Shown: piece after piece, positions 1 through 6,609 of the stretch
Layout: each line of letters opens with the position of its first letter
Numbering within the stretch: position 1 is the first letter of the stretch
From: Rikenella sp031551865
GTDB taxonomy: Bacteria; Bacteroidota; Bacteroidia; Bacteroidales; Rikenellaceae
Assembly (NCBI GenBank): GCA_031551865.1
Contig: JAVBMY010000016.1
Location: 1-14,458, forward strand
Direction: 5' to 3'
DNA length: 14,458 bases
Program-made: the position numbers and the translations under genes
The notes under the pieces: generated by a model
What the model saw: the letters and a program-made list of their open reading frames with translations, nothing else
Told to the model about the DNA's origin: nothing
The model's database searches: none

Positions 1-19
1 GACTCATAACTCATGACTT

Positions 20-1891
20 ATGGCTGATTTAACTTTTTATAGCGGCTTTGTTATCCCGTTCATAGTGGGGACGTCGGTGCTTTTCGCCGTCATCCTCTAT
101 AAATACGTCCGCTGGTTCTTCCGTCTCCCCGACTACGACAGGCGGAGGGTCGGCAGGAACATTTTTTCCGTCGAAACGGTAAAGGGCCTCTGGGAGGCTT
201 TCACCGAGTGCCTGCTGCACCGCCGCGTCTGGAAAGTGAACCCGTTGCTTGGCTACATGCACACGAGCTTCGCGCTGGGATGGTTCCTGCTTATAGCGGT
301 CGGATGGATCGAAACCATCGCTTACCTCGGTTTCCAATATGTGCCGCTTCAGGGACATATTTTCTTCAAATATTTTACGACGTCGCTCGACCACGGCCCG
401 GTGTGGGGCGTCGATTTCGGGATGGTGATGGACCTGCTGCTGCTCTATGTGCTTTCGGGGCTCGCCCTGGCGATGTATAAAAGGATACGTTCGCGGGCTC
501 TCGGCCTGAAAAAGGCCACGAAACTGCTGGCCGGCGACAAGGTGGCGCTGACCTCGCTGTGGTTCATCTTCCCGATGCGCCTGCTGGCCGAAAGTTTCAC
601 GAGCGGGATTCACCATTCGGGCGGCTTTCTGACGGGTTCGCTCGGCGCGGCGCTCGCCTCGCTGATCCCTGCCGCCGCCATGCCGCACCTGGAGCTCGCC
701 GCGTGGTGGATGTACTCTATATCGCTGGGGGTGTTCTTTGTCGCGATGCCCTTCTCGCGCTACATGCACATATTCACCGAAGTGCCGCTCATCTTCATGC
801 GCAACTACAAAGTGAAAGCGCGCCCCGAAGGCAGCAGCTACGATAACTTCCAGTTGCAGGCTTGCTCACGCTGCGGCATCTGCATCGACCCGTGCCCCAT
901 CGCCTCGGAGCTCTCGGTTCTCGACATTCAGGCTACCTACCACCTGCGCGATCGCCGCGACAAGGCGCTCACTCCGCACGTCATAGACACCTGCCTGATG
1001 TGCGGGCGCTGTACGGCGGCCTGTCCCGTGGGCATCGAACAAGACGTGCTGCGCCTGAGCAGCCGTGTCGGATTCGCCCGCAAAACCACGCTCTACGGTG
1101 CCCCACGCTACGATTATCTGCCCGTTTCCGCGGTGGTTGTTACTGCACAAACCGACGAGTCGATCACCAGCACTGTGGAAAGCACCTCGCGCGTGGGCTT
1201 TTTTGCCGGATGTATGACCAAACTGACCCCCTCGGTGACGGCTTCGATGGAGCGTATCTTTGCCGCCGCCGGGGTGGACGTCTGGTGGGCCGACCGCGAC
1301 GGCGGCGTCTGTTGCGGCCGCCCGATGCGCCTGAGCGGCAACTTGCCCGCCGCCCGAAAAATGAGCGAATACAATACGGCCATGTTCCGCGACGCGGGCA
1401 TCTCGACGCTGGTAACCGGCTGCCCCATCTGCTATAAAAGTTTCACTGCCGAATATGCCCTTGAGGAACTGGGCATCCGCGTGCTGCATCACTCGCAGTA
1501 CATCGCCGAGCTGATTGCCTCGGGCCGCCTGAAGACTTCGGTCGGACAGTCGGTTTACGCTTACCACGACCCGTGCGAGTTGCGTGGTATCCACTCTGAA
1601 CCGCGCTACATCCTCTCGCATGTCGCCACGCTGGTGCCCACGGCCGAGGATGTGCACTGCTGCGGAGGCAGCATGGCCAATTTCTCGCTCGATACCTCGT
1701 CGCAAACCCGCATCGGGGGCCGCGCCGTGCGTCGCCTCGAAGAGGCGCTCGCCGCCGCGCCCGCCCCGAAGAACGGGGGAGAGAAACTCATCGCCACGGC
1801 CTGCCCGCAGTGCAAAAAGTCGATGATGCTGGCCGCGTCGCAAGGCATGCGCGTGGTGGACATCTCCGAAGTGGTGGCGGCCGCGATATAA
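20..1891 (+). CDS. Membrane-anchored heterodisulfide-reductase-like Fe-S oxidoreductase (HdrC-HdrB type fusion)
   Basis: Probable membrane electron-transfer protein passing electrons between a quinone or heme and a thiol/disulfide or flavoprotein partner; the substrate cannot be read from sequence. The first ~265 residues hold about five hydrophobic segments (for example near 10-30, 80-100, 134-155 and 227-245), reminiscent of cytochrome b/NarI-like anchors. Two 4Fe-4S ferredoxin motifs follow: C282, C285, C288, C292-P and C325, C328, C331, C335-P, the HdrC-like part. Then come two cysteine-rich CCG domains: C398, C431-C432, C468, C471; and C519, C547-C548, C595, C598, the HdrB-like part that in the family binds a noncubane cluster. 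Every expected cysteine is present, so the enzyme looks intact. The ATG at 20 sits right after the window edge, so an upstream operon partner may be cut off. A strong terminator follows the stop. Family assignment is secure; the physiological role is inference. Confidence 0.88.
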   Translation: MADLTFYSGFVIPFIVGTSVLFAVILYKYVRWFFRLPDYDRRRVGRNIFSVETVKGLWEAFTECLLHRRVWKVNPLLGYMHTSFALGWFLLIAVGWIETIAYLGFQYVPLQGHIFFKYFTTSLDHGPVWGVDFGMVMDLLLLYVLSGLALAMYKRIRSRALGLKKATKLLAGDKVALTSLWFIFPMRLLAESFTSGIHHSGGFLTGSLGAALASLIPAAAMPHLELAAWWMYSISLGVFFVAMPFSRYMHIFTEVPLIFMRNYKVKARPEGSSYDNFQLQACSRCGICIDPCPIASELSVLDIQATYHLRDRRDKALTPHVIDTCLMCGRCTAACPVGIEQDVLRLSSRVGFARKTTLYGAPRYDYLPVSAVVVTAQTDESITSTVESTSRVGFFAGCMTKLTPSVTASMERIFAAAGVDVWWADRDGGVCCGRPMRLSGNLPAARKMSEYNTAMFRDAGISTLVTGCPICYKSFTAEYALEELGIRVLHHSQYIAELIASGRLKTSVGQSVYAYHDPCELRGIHSEPRYILSHVATLVPTAEDVHCCGGSMANFSLDTSSQTRIGGRAVRRLEEALAAAPAPKNGGEKLIATACPQCKKSMMLAASQGMRVVDISEVVAAAI

Positions 1892-1894
1892 GTC

Positions 1895-1932
1895 GAAAGT
1901 GCGTAATCGTTTAACAACGATTACGCACTTTC
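1895..1932 (+). terminator. Strong hairpin terminator after the Fe-S oxidoreductase
   Basis: A perfect 15-bp inverted repeat (arms 1895-1909 and 1918-1932) with an 8-nt loop starts 3 nt after the stop codon. The T-rich end of the right arm runs into TTAT. The position between convergent genes suggests it may work in both directions. Confidence 0.8.
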
Positions 1933-1954
1933 TTATGACAGAGTATGGATTTCT

Positions 1955-2028
1955 CCGGGGATACGAATATTCTGGGTGTATAGACATTCGCTTGCTCGTG
2001 TCTGGCCCCAAAATATTCGTATTCCCGG
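1955..2028. repeat. Long structured inverted repeat in a convergent gap
   Basis: Arms 1955-1971 and 2012-2028 pair over 17 bp with one G-T wobble. The inside continues with TGGG (1973-1976)/CCCA (2007-2010) and AGACA (1982-1986)/TGTCT (1999-2003), leaving a 12-nt terminal loop. The result is an extended hairpin of about 74 nt. It is flanked by a further 11-bp inverted repeat (1926-1936 and 2041-2051). It lies in no gene and has no T-tract. It could be a REP-like element, a MITE remnant or a transcript 3' end; the sequence does not decide. Confidence 0.6.
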
Positions 2029-2078
2029 GAAAATATCCCGATAAGAAAGTGAGGCGGGGAAATGGGGAAGGATAGAAT

Positions 2079-2130
2079 CCTAAAGAGGATACGGGAGATA
2101 GCATTTGCTATCTCCCGTATCCTCTTTAGG
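2079..2130. terminator. Perfect 25-bp palindromic hairpin, probable bidirectional terminator
   Basis: Arms 2079-2103 and 2106-2130 are perfectly complementary over 25 bp around a 2-nt spacer. The element sits 23 nt beyond the stop of the minus-strand fimbrillin-like gene and faces the convergent Fe-S gene, which suits transcription termination. It lacks a clean poly-T tail; on the minus strand the right arm is preceded by ATCGCACCGC. The stem is longer than terminators usually have. Confidence 0.6.
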
Positions 2131-2153
2131 GCGGTGCGATTTTCTGTGATCCT

Positions 2154-3194
2154 CTAATCTTCGCCAACCACGATCTCCGGAGCTTCGCTGGTGTCATGCG
2201 GCTCGTGCGTGAGGCTCATGCCGCCGCTCTGGGCCGCTTGTGCCAGGTTGATGCGGATGGGCTGCGTGCGGTTGCGGGTAAAGGTCACGGGCGTATTCTT
2301 CTTCAGTAGTTCGAACTTGACGCCGTCGCCGCGCGTCCAGGTGATCGCCACCGGCACCGCCTCGCTGTACGTACTGTTCCGGCAGGCGTCGGCCACATTT
2401 TCGAACGTCACCGTACGTACGGCCCCGGTGTCGGTTCCGGCGGTGAGGACGATGTCGGGCGACCCGGTCATCTCGATTTTCAGCGTGCCGCTGATGAACG
2501 ACTCGGCGGTGAAGCGCACCCCGAACGTGACCACCTTGAGCTCGATCTGCAGGTCGGCGTTTCCGGCCGCGGGCGAATAATCCTCGACCACCGCATGGTA
2601 GCGGTCGGCGAAGGGACGCGTGTAGCTGCGGTAGGTGCTTCCCGCGGCGGGTACCGACGACACGCCGTAGCCCAAGCCCGTGAAATAATCCGAAGTCGAG
2701 GGGATCAACGCATTATTTATCGACGCCGTACCCGAGACCGACAGCAGGAAGGGCTGGCGGTAGCTGCCTTCGGCGGTGCGGGCGATAGCCTCCTTGCCTC
2801 CGCACACCTGAGTGACCTCGATCTTGTAGTAGAGCCCCGTGACGAGTTCGAGCTCAATGTGCGCGGGGTCGTCGAACAGGCCGTAGGCATACTTCGAATA
2901 GAGGCCCGTGCCGCTGTGCGACTTGCTGTACACCTGCACGGCATAGAGGTCGGCGGGGGCCGCCGCCTCGCCGGTCCCGGTCGCTGCGCCGGAGCGGAGC
3001 CCGACCTGCGAGTAGCCCTGTTCACCGATAGTCACGGCCTCGTGGGTGGGTACAAGGCGGACGGTGGTGTTCTCGCCTTTGCCGCCGGGCCACTGCTCGT
3101 CGCGGCAGGCGGCCGACAGCAGCGCGATGCCGCCGAAGGTCGCGGCCAAGACGATGATACTCAGAGAATTAGGCAATAAGGTTCGCCGTGTCAT
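2154..3194 (-). CDS. Fimbrillin-like (FimB/Mfa2-type) surface lipoprotein
   Basis: Putative outer-membrane lipoprotein of 346 residues, probably surface exposed. The ATG at 3194 gives MTRR, then a hydrophobic stretch ending in a lipobox LSAAC with the lipidated Cys at residue 30. The upstream in-frame ATG at 3257 would place 21 extra polar residues before the signal and would put a perfect -7 box inside the gene, so 3194 is preferred. The mature part is beta-rich with alternating patterns, an internal GLYYKIEVTQVCGG segment, and a late V-F-T-R-N-R-T-Q-P-I-R-I-N-L stretch. That stretch resembles the core strand near the end of fimbrillin and FimB/Mfa2 domains. No fimbrial partner genes (FimA, FimC-E) are nearby, so it may be a lone tip or anchor-like protein. 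The family call rests on pattern only and could instead be another Bacteroidetes beta-sandwich lipoprotein. Confidence 0.6.
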   Translation of the reverse strand: MTRRTLLPNSLSIIVLAATFGGIALLSAACRDEQWPGGKGENTTVRLVPTHEAVTIGEQGYSQVGLRSGAATGTGEAAAPADLYAVQVYSKSHSGTGLYSKYAYGLFDDPAHIELELVTGLYYKIEVTQVCGGKEAIARTAEGSYRQPFLLSVSGTASINNALIPSTSDYFTGLGYGVSSVPAAGSTYRSYTRPFADRYHAVVEDYSPAAGNADLQIELKVVTFGVRFTAESFISGTLKIEMTGSPDIVLTAGTDTGAVRTVTFENVADACRNSTYSEAVPVAITWTRGDGVKFELLKKNTPVTFTRNRTQPIRINLAQAAQSGGMSLTHEPHDTSEAPEIVVGED

Positions 3195-3243
3195 ACGGAT
3201 TTGGAAGATATGATTATTTCTGCTCGCCATAAGTTGTCTTTGG

Positions 3244-3251
3244 CAAAAATA
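3244..3251 (-). promoter_or_regulatory. -7 box of the fimbrillin-like gene
   Basis: On the minus strand this reads TATTTTTG, a perfect match to the Bacteroidetes TAnnTTTG -7 consensus, about 50 nt upstream of the ATG at 3194. No clear TTTG -33 element is seen at the usual distance. Confidence 0.55.
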
Positions 3252-3354
3252 ATACATTGATCAGTCTTTTATATGGCTATTTCGACTAGGGCTGAAAATA
3301 GGATGACTATCAGTAAATGATAATCTGTAATAATGAAAAATGTCACCTAAATGC

Positions 3355-3382
3355 TTTGGATTGAAAAATAATTTCTATCTTG
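3355..3382 (+). promoter_or_regulatory. Possible promoter of the C10 protease operon
   Basis: TTTG (3355-3358) and TATCTTG (3376-3382), 17 nt apart, approximate the Bacteroidetes -33 TTTG and -7 TAnnTTTG elements with one T missing. They lie about 60 nt before the ATG, in the AT-rich divergent gap 3195-3443. No other feature was recognised in that gap. Confidence 0.4.
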
Positions 3383-3443
3383 CCGCCGTAAGGCGGGAGT
3401 ATTTCTGCCTTGGACACTGTTTTACTCATAAACTTCTAGTCCT

Positions 3444-5090
3444 ATGAAGAAAACCTCCCTTGCCCTATGTTGGGTGCTGGCTGTGTCCTGTCTGAGTTCC
3501 TGCCAGAAGGAGCCGCTGCCCGGCCCTGCCGAACCCTCCTCTTCCTCCCCTCCGCCCACGGTGACCCTTAGCGCCGACGAGCAGGAGCGCCTTCCGTTGC
3601 TCTCGGAGGATTATTCCGTTTCTCACCAAGAGCTGCTCGCGCGTGGCGAAGCGTTGCTCAAAGGCTTCGCAGCTGACGGCGTGGCGGGCACCAAAGGCCT
3701 CCTTCCTGCGATCCTTATCGCCGATTCGCTGATGGGTACGGTGACAATCCCCTCCAGCCCCTTCGCCACCAAAAGCGAAGGGTCCGCTGCCGGAACGGAA
3801 CAACCCACGAAGATCTACCTGCTGAACTTTGGTCAGGACGAGGGCTTCGCCTATGTGGCGGGCGACCGGAGGGTGCAGGACTGGCTGCTGGCCTGGGCCG
3901 ACGAAGGCACAACCTCTTTGGATACCGACAACCCGGGGATGCGGCTGATGCAGGACGAGATGCAGGCCTACGTCGAGAGAGAGATCGCGCGGCTGGAGTC
4001 GATGCGCGGCGACTCGGTCTACGAGGCGCTCTGCGCACGTTTTGCTCCGGGTATGCTGTTGGGCACGAAGGTTTCCGGCCCTGGCGGTCTGATCATAACC
4101 GACCCGAATGATCCGAACTACATCGACCCGACCGCCCCTGAGGGCAGCTGGGAGAACCCGATGGGAGAATTCATCTATGGGTTGACCATCAAATGTGCTT
4201 TTGGAGTTTCCGAGGGCGAAATTAACCCTTCCCGCGATGATCCTGCCGTGCTTTGGCGCTGGATCAAAGTCGACAAGACCGCGATCGAAGAGATCGGGTA
4301 TGAATCGCGGGAGATGTATATGAAAGGCCCATTGCTTACTACGAAATGGGGGCAAGGGTGGCCGTATAATACGATTGTCACCCAATATTACCCTTATAGT
4401 CCAACGGGTTGCGTAGCTACAGCGGTAGCTCAGATCATGAATTATTGGGAACATCCTCTTTCGACGGATAAGACAAAAGATGGCTCCATCTCTACTTATT
4501 TATGGGATCAGTTTAAAATAGGTAATGCTGTACTTTTTTTGGATGGATACCCCTACCGTCATGATATATCTACGCTTTGGGACTATACCACTGACGAAGC
4601 TCGGAATAGCGTGGCGCAACTGATGTATGACCTCGGGGTAGGCGGTAATCTGAACATGGAATATTCTACTTCGGGGTCAGAGGCCAGTTCAAAGCTTTGC
4701 GGACGCACTTTTTCCAATTTCGGTTACAATCACGGAGGGTTAGGTAACTTTGCCGAAGGACATGTGGAGAGCAGTCTCGATAACAATAGGCCTGTATATA
4801 TGAGCGGCAGGCCAAGCGGAGCTGCAGGACACGCTTGGGTACTGGATGGGTACAAGAAGTTTTACCTTTACCGGAAGTTCATGATCGTGTATTATTACCA
4901 GTTCGAATATACGGGTCAGTCTTATACCGAAGAGGCTGTAAATTATTCCTATCTTTTCCATTGTAATTGGGGCTGGAATGGTGACGGTGACTGTTGGGTC
5001 AGCCCTAATAACTTCGAAACTGTTGCAAATGCTCATGCTTATGACCTTGACAAAATGATGATCGGTCAAATATACCCTAACAACCTCTAG
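3444..5090 (+). CDS. C10 family (streptopain-like) cysteine protease lipoprotein with Spi-like prodomain
   Basis: Secreted papain-fold endopeptidase zymogen of 548 residues, in the family of streptococcal SpeB and the Bfp proteases of Bacteroides fragilis. Residues 1-20 form a lipoprotein signal ending SCLSSC (Cys20), followed by a Pro/Ser-rich linker. Residues ~45-180 resemble the Spi/prodomain region, with a Y-L-L-N-F-G...G-F-A-Y-V-A-G-D pattern. The catalytic domain starts near 295 (PLLTTKWGQGWPYN). The nucleophile is Cys323 in TGCVATAVAQIMNYW, the catalytic His is His463 in GHAWVLDGY, and the third active-site motif is HCNWGWNG (506-513, Asn508). All key residues are present, so it should be active. 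The 5' half is very GC-rich while the part beyond ~4170 is AT-rich. A small barrel gene begins 4 nt after the stop, so the two are probably one operon. B. fragilis C10 genes are known to be co-transcribed with small inhibitor genes. Confidence 0.9.
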   Translation: MKKTSLALCWVLAVSCLSSCQKEPLPGPAEPSSSSPPPTVTLSADEQERLPLLSEDYSVSHQELLARGEALLKGFAADGVAGTKGLLPAILIADSLMGTVTIPSSPFATKSEGSAAGTEQPTKIYLLNFGQDEGFAYVAGDRRVQDWLLAWADEGTTSLDTDNPGMRLMQDEMQAYVEREIARLESMRGDSVYEALCARFAPGMLLGTKVSGPGGLIITDPNDPNYIDPTAPEGSWENPMGEFIYGLTIKCAFGVSEGEINPSRDDPAVLWRWIKVDKTAIEEIGYESREMYMKGPLLTTKWGQGWPYNTIVTQYYPYSPTGCVATAVAQIMNYWEHPLSTDKTKDGSISTYLWDQFKIGNAVLFLDGYPYRHDISTLWDYTTDEARNSVAQLMYDLGVGGNLNMEYSTSGSEASSKLCGRTFSNFGYNHGGLGNFAEGHVESSLDNNRPVYMSGRPSGAAGHAWVLDGYKKFYLYRKFMIVYYYQFEYTGQSYTEEAVNYSYLFHCNWGWNGDGDCWVSPNNFETVANAHAYDLDKMMIGQIYPNNL

Positions 5091-5094
5091 AATT

Positions 5095-5643
5095 ATGAAA
5101 GTAAAGATTTTACCCGTAATATGCGGTTTGCTGGTATTGACCAGCATTCAAGATGCAAGTTTGGCGCAACCTAAATACCCTGCCGAGCGGATCGGCATTG
5201 GCGTGGCCGGTAGTGTTTCTGTGCCATGGGCGAGCGGCCCAGCGCTACCGGGCGTGGGCCTGTCGGTCGAGGGGCGTATATTTAGCCTGTTCGGAATAGA
5301 AACGGGTATTAAGGGTATTTGGACCTGGGATACCCGCCACATGACTGGAGGATGGCAGCCGAATAATTTTATCGAAGTTCCGGTGATGCTCAAGGTTTAC
5401 ACGCGCATTGTCAACGCTTCGGCGGGGGTTACATTCGGCTTTTCGACCGACAAGAACACGGCATCCACTTACACGGGATTTACCCTTAAGGTAAGCAAAG
5501 ATATCCGGATTTATAAAGGTCTGGTGTTTGAACCGGCGCTGTACACGATCCCATGGATGAGTACCGGGGGCGACTATCCACTCTCGGTCGACGAAGGGTT
5601 TATCGGTCTTGAGCTTAAGTTCAAATATCGCTTCCTGAAATAG
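5095..5643 (+). CDS. Small secreted beta-barrel-like protein, C10 operon partner (copy 1)
   Basis: A 182-residue protein with a Sec signal peptide (cleavage likely after Ala24, SLA|Q). It has about eight amphipathic beta segments and an aromatic-rich C-terminus (LELKFKYRFLK), as in small outer-membrane beta-barrels. Shared landmarks with the two downstream copies are a FGIETG strand, an E-V-P-V-M-L-K segment, K-D-I-R-I followed by F-E-P, and the GLELKFKYRF end. It starts 4 nt after the C10 stop, so translational coupling is likely. The role is unknown. Because the gene immediately follows a secreted protease, it could be an inhibitor/immunity-like partner or an outer-membrane docking protein; this is inference from context. 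It ends in -FLK rather than the terminal Phe typical of outer-membrane proteins. Confidence 0.7.
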   Translation: MKVKILPVICGLLVLTSIQDASLAQPKYPAERIGIGVAGSVSVPWASGPALPGVGLSVEGRIFSLFGIETGIKGIWTWDTRHMTGGWQPNNFIEVPVMLKVYTRIVNASAGVTFGFSTDKNTASTYTGFTLKVSKDIRIYKGLVFEPALYTIPWMSTGGDYPLSVDEGFIGLELKFKYRFLK

Positions 5644-5721
5644 CCGTTCGTTCTCCCGGGGCTGCCTGCTACTGTCGCTGCCCGGCAGCCCCGTTTTTTC
5701 TGTCCGCCTCACCCGCCGGGT
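5641..5721 (+). repeat. Connector repeat, copy 1 (81 bp)
   Basis: GC-rich segment running from the barrel stop codon TAG to the base before the CAT of the protease fragment. It matches copy 2 (6391-6471) at 78 of 81 positions by direct comparison; the differences are at offsets 31, 62 and 71. The first half is also found after barrel copy 3. It contains an intrinsic terminator. It lies in the same frame as the barrel upstream and the fragment downstream, with no stop other than the initial TAG. Confidence 0.85.
5657..5699 (+). terminator. Intrinsic terminator in connector 1
   Basis: A 10-bp GC stem (5657-5666 with 5684-5693) is followed directly by six T (5694-5699). It should end the C10-barrel transcript before the next cassette. 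Confidence 0.8.
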
Positions 5722-5841
5722 CATTGCAACTGGGGCTGGGGTAGTGGCTACGATTGTTGGTGCAGGAGTTATTTGTTCGAATTGAATCATACAAATTATT
5801 CCCATGAATTGATGATGGTAGTCAATATTTCACCCAAATAA
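5722..5841 (+). pseudogene. Headless 3' end of a C10 protease, cassette 1
   Basis: Forty codons including TAA that read HCNWGWGSGYDCW and then end MMVVNISPK. They align with the last part of the intact protease upstream (HCNWGWNGDGDCW...KMMIGQIYPNNL). The similarity starts exactly at the His codon; what precedes it is the connector, not protease sequence. No start codon, catalytic Cys or prodomain exists, so it cannot encode a protease by itself. The stop lies 13 nt before the next barrel gene, copying the layout of the intact operon. It is either a deletion remnant or a silent donor cassette. The presence of recognisable C10 C-terminal sequence is seen directly; its purpose is inference. Confidence 0.8.
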
Positions 5842-5854
5842 AAACGCAGATAAC

Positions 5855-6388
5855 ATGAACACGCACATGAAACATCTAATGATAGTTATTTCCGTTGTTT
5901 GTTTGGCTTTGGCAATACGACCGGGCGATGCCTGTGCGCAAAAAAATAATTACCGGATGAGTGTAGGAGCAGATTTGCAGGTAGGGGGCGCCCCTGATTA
6001 TGGATTCATTGATTTAGGGTTATCCGCGGAAGCAAAACTTATTCCTCATTTTGGTGTGGAAATAGGGGCATATGTCCAGTTCAATAAAAGTTTCCGATCT
6101 ATGGGCGGGAACGAACATGCGGAAGTTTCCATGGCTTATTTGCCGATACTGCTAAAGTATTACGGACCGGTAAATATTGCAGCAGGTATAGATATGCCGC
6201 TTGGAGGCGACGGGGGATATACGGCCCTTGACATCAGGATTGGAAAGGATATTAGAATCGGCAGGCGTGGTTGGGCCTTTGAACCAAGCATCTTTATCAA
6301 GCCCGTACTAAGCGCAAAGAGTGAATCTATTCTTGAAAGTGGCGATGTGCCCGGTGGAGTAAGTTTGAAATTCAAACACCGTTTCTGA
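5855..6388 (+). CDS. Small secreted beta-barrel-like protein (copy 2)
   Basis: A 177-residue homologue of the barrel protein at 5095, with a Sec signal (likely cleavage after Ala28, ACA|Q). It has the landmarks FGVEIGAYVQF, L-P-I-L-L-K-Y-Y, GKDIRIG...FEPSIF and VSLKFKHRF. The start could also be the second ATG at 5867, which gives the more compact signal MKHLM. Compared with copies 1 and 3, one base is missing just before the stop. FLK-TAG therefore becomes F-TGA, and the protein ends in the terminal Phe expected of outer-membrane barrels. No TAnnTTTG box is visible between the upstream terminator and the start, so its expression is uncertain. Function unknown. Confidence 0.7.
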   Translation: MNTHMKHLMIVISVVCLALAIRPGDACAQKNNYRMSVGADLQVGGAPDYGFIDLGLSAEAKLIPHFGVEIGAYVQFNKSFRSMGGNEHAEVSMAYLPILLKYYGPVNIAAGIDMPLGGDGGYTALDIRIGKDIRIGRRGWAFEPSIFIKPVLSAKSESILESGDVPGGVSLKFKHRF

Positions 6389-6390
6389 AA

Positions 6391-6471
6391 TAGCCGTTCG
6401 TTCTCCCGGGGCTGCCTGCTGCTGTCGCTGCCCGGCAGCCCCGTTTTTTCTATCCGCCTCATCCGCCGGGT
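6391..6471 (+). repeat. Connector repeat, copy 2 (81 bp)
   Basis: Second copy of the 81-bp segment, 78/81 identical to 5641-5721. It again starts at a TAG (here out of frame because of the upstream one-base loss) and again ends just before a CATTGC that opens a C10 fragment. It carries the same terminator. Confidence 0.85.
6407..6449 (+). terminator. Intrinsic terminator in connector 2
   Basis: A 10-bp stem (6407-6416 with 6434-6443) followed by six T, the same element as in connector 1. Confidence 0.8.
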
Positions 6472-6597
6472 CATTGCCATTGGGGTTGGAACGGCAAGGC
6501 TGACACCTGGTGCCGCGACCACGCTTTTAATCCCGACAACGGCGCCTCACGCTTCAATGATAAGAAGAAGATGATGGTGGATATTTATCCTCAATAA
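6472..6597 (+). pseudogene. Headless 3' end of a C10 protease, cassette 2
   Basis: Forty-one codons plus TAA, beginning HCHWGWNGKADTWC and ending KKKMMVDIYPQ. They clearly correspond to the C-terminus of the intact C10 protease (HCNWGWNG...KMM...IYP), but differ from both the intact gene and cassette 1. The breakpoint is the same His codon as in cassette 1. The residue aligned with Asn508 of the intact protease is His. There is no start codon. The stop lies 12 nt before the ATG of barrel copy 3. Confidence 0.8.
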
Positions 6598-6609
6598 TCA
6601 GATGTGAAT

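Noticed and set aside
1955..2028. Invertible promoter flanked by inverted repeats
   Set aside because: The gap lies between convergent genes and its interior pairs with itself instead of carrying a promoter; no invertase is present in the window.
866..2104. 412-codon open frame on the minus strand
   Set aside because: It is antisense to the clearly real Fe-S oxidoreductase and its composition is that of a shadow frame in GC-rich DNA (His/Arg/Gly rich, no family motifs).
3465..4454. 329-codon open frame antisense to the C10 gene
   Set aside because: It has no signal, motif or sensible composition, and the opposite strand has a full set of C10 catalytic motifs.
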